From assembly GCA_037478855.1 (NCBI GenBank), contig JBBFLY010000060.1:1-17896 (forward strand): DNA of 17,896 bases, given 5' to 3'. The translations under genes were made by a program, and so were the position numbers. The notes beneath the pieces are model-generated. The model was not told the origin of the DNA and did not search any database. It saw only the letters and a list, made by a program, of their open reading frames with translations. Origin of the DNA: Rhabdothermincola sp037478855 (GTDB lineage: Bacteria > Actinomycetota > Acidimicrobiia > Acidimicrobiales > Acidimicrobilacustridaceae). Below are positions 13,393 through 17,896 of this stretch, piece after piece. Every line of letters starts with the position of its first letter. The stretch's first letter is position 1.

Positions 13393-13878
13393 GTGTCCGA
13401 GCAGCTGCTCCTCGTCCTGAAGCTCTGCCTCCTCGCCTTCCTGTACCTCTTCTTCTTCCGGGTGCTGCGAGCGGTGTGGGCGGAGGTGCGGGCCCCGTCG
13501 CCGGTGGGGGCCCCAGCCCGCGCCGGTGGCGCACCCGTCGCGAGCGCCCCCCCGCAGGCGGTCCGGCGTGACCGGCGGGTTCGCAGGCAGCGGCCCCCGC
13601 ATCTGGTGGTGGTCGAACCACCCGAGCAGCGGGGGGTCTCGTTCCCGCTCGGGAACGAGGTGACCATCGGACGGGCGGCGGGGTGCCAGGTCACCCTCGA
13701 CGACACCTACGTCTCGCAGCTCCACGCCCGGGTGTTCGTCCGTGACGGCGCGTACCTGATCGAGGACCTCGGCTCGACGAACGGCACCTACCTGAACCGC
13801 CAGAGGGTCTCCGGCCCGATGGTGGTGCGCAAGGGTGATCGGATCCAGGTCGGCAACACCGTGTTGGAGCTGCGATGA
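13393..13878 (+). CDS. fhaB: Membrane-anchored FHA domain protein FhaB/FipA (161 aa)
   Basis: FhaB (FipA) is a phosphothreonine-binding adaptor of the septal/elongation machinery. An N-terminal membrane helix at residues ~4-25 (QLLLVLKLCLLAFLYLFFFRVL) is followed by a basic, Ala/Pro-rich linker (26-68). A FHA domain at ~70-161 has TIGR (91-94), SQLHAR (108-113) and GSTNGTYLN (127-135). SQLH replaces the more common SRxH, with the His retained. The length matches the ~155-residue actinobacterial family. GTG 13393 is the only sensible start before the membrane helix and lacks an SD. pstP follows after 31 nt. Confidence 0.94.
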   Translation: MSEQLLLVLKLCLLAFLYLFFFRVLRAVWAEVRAPSPVGAPARAGGAPVASAPPQAVRRDRRVRRQRPPHLVVVEPPEQRGVSFPLGNEVTIGRAAGCQVTLDDTYVSQLHARVFVRDGAYLIEDLGSTNGTYLNRQRVSGPMVVRKGDRIQVGNTVLELR

Positions 13879-13909
13879 CGGCGCCGGCCGCACGGCCGAG
13901 GTGGTGCCC

Positions 13910-15256
13910 ATGACCGCGTTCTCGTGGGGAGCGGCCACCGACACCGGGCGCGTCCGATCAGCCAACGAGGACTTCCTGCTCGCGGTCGACGGGCTGTTCG
14001 TGGTCGCAGACGGCATGGGCGGCCACCGCGCCGGGGAGGTCGCCGCCCATCTCGCGGTGGAGGAGCTCCGACGGCGCATCGCGGAGACCGACGGCCCGCA
14101 CACCATCGGCGATCTGGTCCAGGCGGTCGAGGAGGCGAACGCCGTGCTGATCTCCACCGCTGGCGAAGACCCGGAGCTGCGGGGGATGGGGACCACGCTC
14201 TGCGCGCTGGCGCTGCTCCGGGAAGGGGACCGCGACCTGCTCGGGGTGGTGAACGTGGGTGACTCGCGCCTCTACCTGCTCAAGGACGGTGAGCTCGAAC
14301 AGATCACCGAGGACCACAGCCTGGTTGCGACCCTCGAACGGCAGGGGCGGCTCACCCAGGCGGAAGCGGCGGTCCACCCGCAGCGGAACATCCTCACCCG
14401 GGCGCTCGGCATCGACGAGCGGGTCATGGTCGACTCCTGGGAGATCGTGCCCTTCGTGGGCGACCGCTACCTGTTGTGCAGCGACGGGCTGTTCAACGAG
14501 GTGGACGACAACCGCATCGCCGCGACGCTGCGTCGGCTGGCCGATCCCGGTGAAGCAGCACGCGAGCTGGTGCGGCTGGCGAACGAGAGCGGGGGGCGCG
14601 ACAACATCACCTGCATCGTGGTCGACGTCATCGACGATGAGGGTCGCGACCCCGGTGCTTCGAGCCGGCGCGAGCGGGTGGCATCCCGAGTCGACGGCCG
14701 CCAGCGCGTGCTCGCCGCGGCGAGCGGGTTCCGTGCCCAGGGCCCCTTGGCGCCCCCGGAGCACGACGATGGCGAAGCCGACGAGCCCGTCACCGGTGGC
14801 CAGGCCGGCACGCCGGTGGCGCGGGGACGCTGGATCACCTGGCGGGTCGCGCTCTTCGCGACCGTGCTCCTCGCCATCATCGCGGCGGCGGTGGGCAGCA
14901 TCATCTACGCGGGAACCAGCACCTATTACGTGGGCTTCGAGGGTGATCAGGTCGCCATCTTCCGAGGCAAGCCGGGAGGTGTGCTCTGGCTGAGTCCGCA
15001 GCTGGAGGGCGAACCGACCGATCTGACCCGCGGCCAGCTCGACCTCGCGCTGCAGGCCGAGCTGGACCGGGGCAAGCAGTGGGCGTCCCTGCTCGAAGCC
15101 GAGCAGTACGTCGAGCGTCTCCGGGAACAGGCGAGGTCTACTCCGGCAGGGACCGGGCCGACCAACGGATCGTCGGGAACCGCCGGCTCTGTGGGGGCGT
15201 TCACCACCACCTTGACCGGCCCTGCTCCCACGGTCGACGAACCCCCACCCCAGTGA
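13910..15256 (+). CDS. pstP: PP2C-type Ser/Thr protein phosphatase PstP (448 aa)
   Basis: PstP dephosphorylates the PknA/PknB kinases and their substrates at the membrane. The PPM/PP2C domain covers residues 1-~240. The metal-binding motifs are ED (20-21), VADGMGGH (Asp34), SDGL (Asp192) and GRDNIT (Asp231/Asn232). A ~70-residue linker leads to one transmembrane helix at ~312-335 (RVALFATVLLAIIAAAVGSIIYAG). The extracytoplasmic tail of ~110 residues begins with TYYVGFEGDQVAIFRGKPGG and ends in a Thr/Pro-rich stretch. This matches mycobacterial PstP topology, with a longer than usual external tail. The frame is open upstream, but ATG 13910 has GAGG at 13898-13901 and starts right at the conserved domain. 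The stop overlaps the rodA start by 4 bp. Confidence 0.95.
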   Translation: MTAFSWGAATDTGRVRSANEDFLLAVDGLFVVADGMGGHRAGEVAAHLAVEELRRRIAETDGPHTIGDLVQAVEEANAVLISTAGEDPELRGMGTTLCALALLREGDRDLLGVVNVGDSRLYLLKDGELEQITEDHSLVATLERQGRLTQAEAAVHPQRNILTRALGIDERVMVDSWEIVPFVGDRYLLCSDGLFNEVDDNRIAATLRRLADPGEAARELVRLANESGGRDNITCIVVDVIDDEGRDPGASSRRERVASRVDGRQRVLAAASGFRAQGPLAPPEHDDGEADEPVTGGQAGTPVARGRWITWRVALFATVLLAIIAAAVGSIIYAGTSTYYVGFEGDQVAIFRGKPGGVLWLSPQLEGEPTDLTRGQLDLALQAELDRGKQWASLLEAEQYVERLREQARSTPAGTGPTNGSSGTAGSVGAFTTTLTGPAPTVDEPPPQ

Positions 15257-16593
15257 GCGCACCGCCGGTCCCCGTCTTGCGCCGCAGGAACACCGAGCTG
15301 GGCCTCGTCATGCTGGCGGGCGTCGCCACCGCGGCGGCCTACGTGCTCGCCAGTCTCGGCACCTCCTCCCAGATCCCGGTCGACCTGGGGCCGTTCCTCG
15401 GGTTCGTGCTCGGGCTGTTCCTCGTGGCGCACATGGCGGTGCGACGCTTCGCCCCCGACGCCGACCCCGTCGTGCTCCCGGTGGCCGCGCTGCTCAACGG
15501 GATCGGCTACGTCGTCATCACCAGCCTTGATGCCGGTGGACGGGAGAGCTTCGCCACCGCGCAGGCCACCTGGACCGCGATCGGTGTGGGGGCCTTCTGT
15601 GTGTCGCTCGTGGTCCTTCCCCGGATCCGGGATCTGCAGCGCTACCGGTACACGTTCCTGCTGATCGGTCTGGTCCTGCTGATCCTGCCGTTCGTGCCAG
15701 GTCTTGGTCGTGAGCGCTTCGGGGCCCGCATCTGGGTGAGCCTGGGGCCGGTCAGCTTCCAGCCGGGTGAGGTCACCAAGCTCGTGCTCGCCCTGTTCAT
15801 CGCGGGCTACCTGGTCGACAAGCGGGAGCTGCTCCGGGCGAGCTCCCGGCGTCTCGGACCGTTCCACCTGCCGGAGCCGAAGTACCTCGGGCCGGTGCTG
15901 CTCGCCTGGGCGGTCTCGCTGATGGTGATGATCAGCCAGAAGGACCTCGGTACCTCCCTACTGTTCTTCACCCTGTTCATCGTGATGCTGTGGGTGGCCA
16001 CCGAGCGGCCCTCGTGGCTGGTGATCGGCGCGGTGCTGTTCCTCGCGGGTGCCTACTTCTCGTTCACCCGCTTCGGGCACGTGCAGGATCGGGTCGACAT
16101 CTGGCTCGACCCGTGGCAGGACCCGGACGGCACCGGCTACCAGATCATCCAGGCGGCGTTCGCCATGGCGGCCGGCGGCCTGGTGGGCACCGGGTTCGGG
16201 CTGGGTGGGTCGGTGCGGATCCCCCTTGCCGAGAGCGACTTCATCTTCGCGGCGATCGGCGAGCAGCTCGGGCTCTTCGGAGCCACGCTGGTGCTGGCCG
16301 CGTTCCTGGTCATCATCGGTTCGGGCCTGCGGATCGCCGTGCGCACCGACCACCCCTTCGAGAAGCTGCTGGCCGTCGGCCTGACCACGCTCATCGGGGT
16401 GCAGGCCTTCATCATCATGGGCGGGGTGACCCGGCTGCTCCCGCTCACCGGCGTCACCCTGCCGTTCGTCTCCTACGGCGGCTCGTCGTTGGTCGCGAAC
16501 TACGTGCTCATCGCGCTGCTGCTGCGCATCTCCGACGAGAGCAACCGTCGCCCCCGAAAGCCCGAGGTCGTCGTGTCCCCGGGGGTGTCGTGA
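15253..16593 (+). CDS. rodA: SEDS peptidoglycan glycosyltransferase RodA/FtsW family (446 aa)
   Basis: SEDS proteins polymerise lipid II into glycan strands in the cytoplasmic membrane together with a class B PBP. About ten hydrophobic helices are visible. Family hallmarks are GARIWVSLGPVSFQPGEVTKL after the middle helices, DRVDIWLDPWQDPDGTGYQIIQA in the large external loop, and IPLAESDFIFAAIGEQLG containing the catalytic Asp (Asp329). A late LPFVSYGGSSLVANY follows. GTG 15253 gives a GTGA overlap with pstP; the frame extends further upstream to 15079 but only inside pstP. Immediate coupling to pbpA (GTGA overlap at 16590) supports the RodA assignment over FtsW. Confidence 0.95.
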   Translation: MSAPPVPVLRRRNTELGLVMLAGVATAAAYVLASLGTSSQIPVDLGPFLGFVLGLFLVAHMAVRRFAPDADPVVLPVAALLNGIGYVVITSLDAGGRESFATAQATWTAIGVGAFCVSLVVLPRIRDLQRYRYTFLLIGLVLLILPFVPGLGRERFGARIWVSLGPVSFQPGEVTKLVLALFIAGYLVDKRELLRASSRRLGPFHLPEPKYLGPVLLAWAVSLMVMISQKDLGTSLLFFTLFIVMLWVATERPSWLVIGAVLFLAGAYFSFTRFGHVQDRVDIWLDPWQDPDGTGYQIIQAAFAMAAGGLVGTGFGLGGSVRIPLAESDFIFAAIGEQLGLFGATLVLAAFLVIIGSGLRIAVRTDHPFEKLLAVGLTTLIGVQAFIIMGGVTRLLPLTGVTLPFVSYGGSSLVANYVLIALLLRISDESNRRPRKPEVVVSPGVS

Positions 16594-17896
16594 ACCGCCA
16601 GATCACCCGTCTCGGCATCGGGCTGCTCGCGTGCTACGTCGCGCTGTTCGCCATGCTCAACTGGGTGCAGGTGTTGCAGGCCGATGAGTACGCGCAGCAC
16701 CCGCTCAACACGGCCCGGATCCGTCAGGAGTTCAACCGGCCACGTGGTTCGATCCTGTCGGCTGACGGGGCGGTGCTCGCCACCTCGATTGACAACCCGG
16801 ACCCGAACTCGGAGTTCGACCGCATCCGCGTCTACCCCGAGGGCGAGCTGTTTGGCCACATCACCGGCTACTTCTCGTTCTGGTACGGGGCGACCGGCGT
16901 CGAGCACCAGTACGCCGATGAGCTGTCCGGCCAGACCATCGAGCAGCAGCTGCGCGGCTTCGGTGACCTGTTCGTCCAACGGGAGAACGTCGGCAACGTC
17001 GTCGTGTCGGTCCGCAAGGACCTGCAGCAGACCGCCCGCGACGCGCTGGGTGAACGGGAGGGTTCCGTCGTCGCCATCGATGTCAAGACCGGTGCGCTCC
17101 TCGCCTTCTGGAGCTACCCCTCGTTCGATCCGAGCTCCCTGTCGGGTCTGGATCACGACAACGTCGAGCTGGCCTGGAAGCTGCTGAACGCGGCTCCCGG
17201 CCAGCCGCTGCGCCCCCACCAGTACCAGGACCGCTACTTCCCCGGTTCCACGTTCAAGGTCGTGACCGCAGGTGTGGGGGTGCAGACCGGCAAGGTCAAT
17301 CCGGAGCAGCCGGTCTATCCCGTCGAGCGGAGCTGGACCCCACCCCAGACGAGCGTCCCGATCTTCAACTTCGGTGGCTCGTCCTGCGGCGGCACGCTGT
17401 TCAGGATCATGCAGGTCTCCTGCAACACGGCGTTCGCCCGGATGGGCACCGAGACCATCGGACCCGACGACATGGTGCGCGGCGCGACGGACTGGGGGTT
17501 CAACGACGCACCGCCGATCGATCTGCCGGGACCGACCCGCTCGGTCTTCCCGACCGACTTCACGCGGGATCTGCCGAAGCTCGCGCAGTCCTCCATCGGG
17601 CAGAACGACGTCCAGGCCACTCCGTTGCAGATGGCGCTGGTTGCGGCGGCGGTCGCCAACGGGGGACGGATGATGCGGCCGCATGTGATGACGGAGGTGC
17701 GCGACGGTGAGCAGCAGGTGGTCGAGCGCTACACGCCGAGCACGTGGCGGCAACCGCTGTCGCCCGAGCACGCGGCCGTGATCCGCGAGGCCATGATCGA
17801 GGTGGTTCGCAACGGCACCGCCGGTGGGCTCGCGATCCCCGGGTATGAGGTCGGTGGGAAGACAGGCACCGCACAGCTCGGCACCGAGCCACCCCG
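16590..17896 (+). CDS. pbpA: Class B penicillin-binding protein PbpA (3' end outside window)
   Basis: PbpA is the DD-transpeptidase that cross-links glycan strands made by its SEDS partner. GTG 16590 overlaps the rodA stop, and the frame is open to the right edge (435 codons seen). An N-terminal signal-anchor helix lies at ~8-28 (LGIGLLACYVALFAMLNWVQV). The dimerisation domain has RPRGSILSADGAVLATS (50-66) and ITGYFS. The transpeptidase catalytic motifs are all present: STFK with nucleophile Ser220, SCN at 277-279, and KTG at 424-426 in GGKTGTAQ. The size so far matches the ~490-residue mycobacterial PbpA. Downstream pknA/pknB would be expected from known actinobacterial order but cannot be seen. 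Confidence 0.96.
   Translation, partial: MNRQITRLGIGLLACYVALFAMLNWVQVLQADEYAQHPLNTARIRQEFNRPRGSILSADGAVLATSIDNPDPNSEFDRIRVYPEGELFGHITGYFSFWYGATGVEHQYADELSGQTIEQQLRGFGDLFVQRENVGNVVVSVRKDLQQTARDALGEREGSVVAIDVKTGALLAFWSYPSFDPSSLSGLDHDNVELAWKLLNAAPGQPLRPHQYQDRYFPGSTFKVVTAGVGVQTGKVNPEQPVYPVERSWTPPQTSVPIFNFGGSSCGGTLFRIMQVSCNTAFARMGTETIGPDDMVRGATDWGFNDAPPIDLPGPTRSVFPTDFTRDLPKLAQSSIGQNDVQATPLQMALVAAAVANGGRMMRPHVMTEVRDGEQQVVERYTPSTWRQPLSPEHAAVIREAMIEVVRNGTAGGLAIPGYEVGGKTGTAQLGTEPP

Noticed and set aside
12551..13621. 356-codon minus-strand open frame over fhaA and fhaB
   Set aside because: It is antisense to two clear FHA proteins and shows no motifs of its own.
13958..15262. 434-codon minus-strand open frame over pstP
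   Set aside because: It is antisense to a phosphatase with all catalytic motifs intact and is compositionally typical of a shadow frame.
16500..17771. 423-codon minus-strand open frame over pbpA
   Set aside because: The plus strand encodes a penicillin-binding protein with SxxK, SxN and KTG motifs, so the antisense frame is spurious.

Overview
The window is high-GC actinobacterial DNA. The right end holds the actinobacterial cell-elongation/division cluster in the order fhaA-fhaB-pstP-rodA-pbpA, and several genes use GTG starts, some apparently leaderless. The short FhaA and the gene mixture suggest a deep-branching actinobacterium, possibly Acidimicrobiia-like. That placement is inference; no rRNA is present. 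No CRISPR array, transposase, integrase or rRNA gene was seen.

Region 1 (1-4443). The 3' part of a secreted coiled-coil plus glucosaminidase cell-wall hydrolase runs off the left edge. It converges, with only 11 nt between stop codons, on a two-gene minus-strand operon: a LolD/MacB-type ABC ATPase and an 812-residue FtsX-like permease. A 153-nt divergent spacer separates that operon from region 2.

Region 2 (4444-9177). Phosphoenolpyruvate synthase (ppsA) is followed by a 116-residue coiled-coil protein whose leader is a 15-bp tandem repeat. Next come an ECF sigma factor and a single-pass membrane protein resembling the CU044_5270 family, a likely sigma/regulator pair.

Region 3 (9178-12470) looks accessory. 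It encodes a small secreted Cys-containing protein, an acyl-carrier-protein/GNAT acetyltransferase fusion coupled to it by an ATGA overlap, an orphan 157-residue protein, and a GT4 glycosyltransferase. Three of its four leaders carry inverted repeats: a 10-bp perfect stem that buries a Shine-Dalgarno sequence (9202-9229), a pair of overlapping alternative hairpins (10713-10742), and a 19-bp near-perfect palindrome enclosed in a second 10-bp stem (11250-11304). The glycosyltransferase ends inside an oppositely oriented tRNA-Leu(CAG) gene that encodes its own CCA.

Region 4 (12537-17896) is the peptidoglycan synthesis and Ser/Thr phospho-signalling cluster. FhaA and FhaB are FHA phosphothreonine readers, PstP is the PP2C-type phosphatase, RodA is the SEDS glycan polymerase, and PbpA is its class B transpeptidase partner. 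pstP/rodA/pbpA are stacked with 4-bp overlaps, and pbpA is cut by the right edge. By analogy with other actinobacteria, pknA/pknB kinase genes would be expected just beyond.

All calls rest on reading motifs by eye. No database search or folding program was run.
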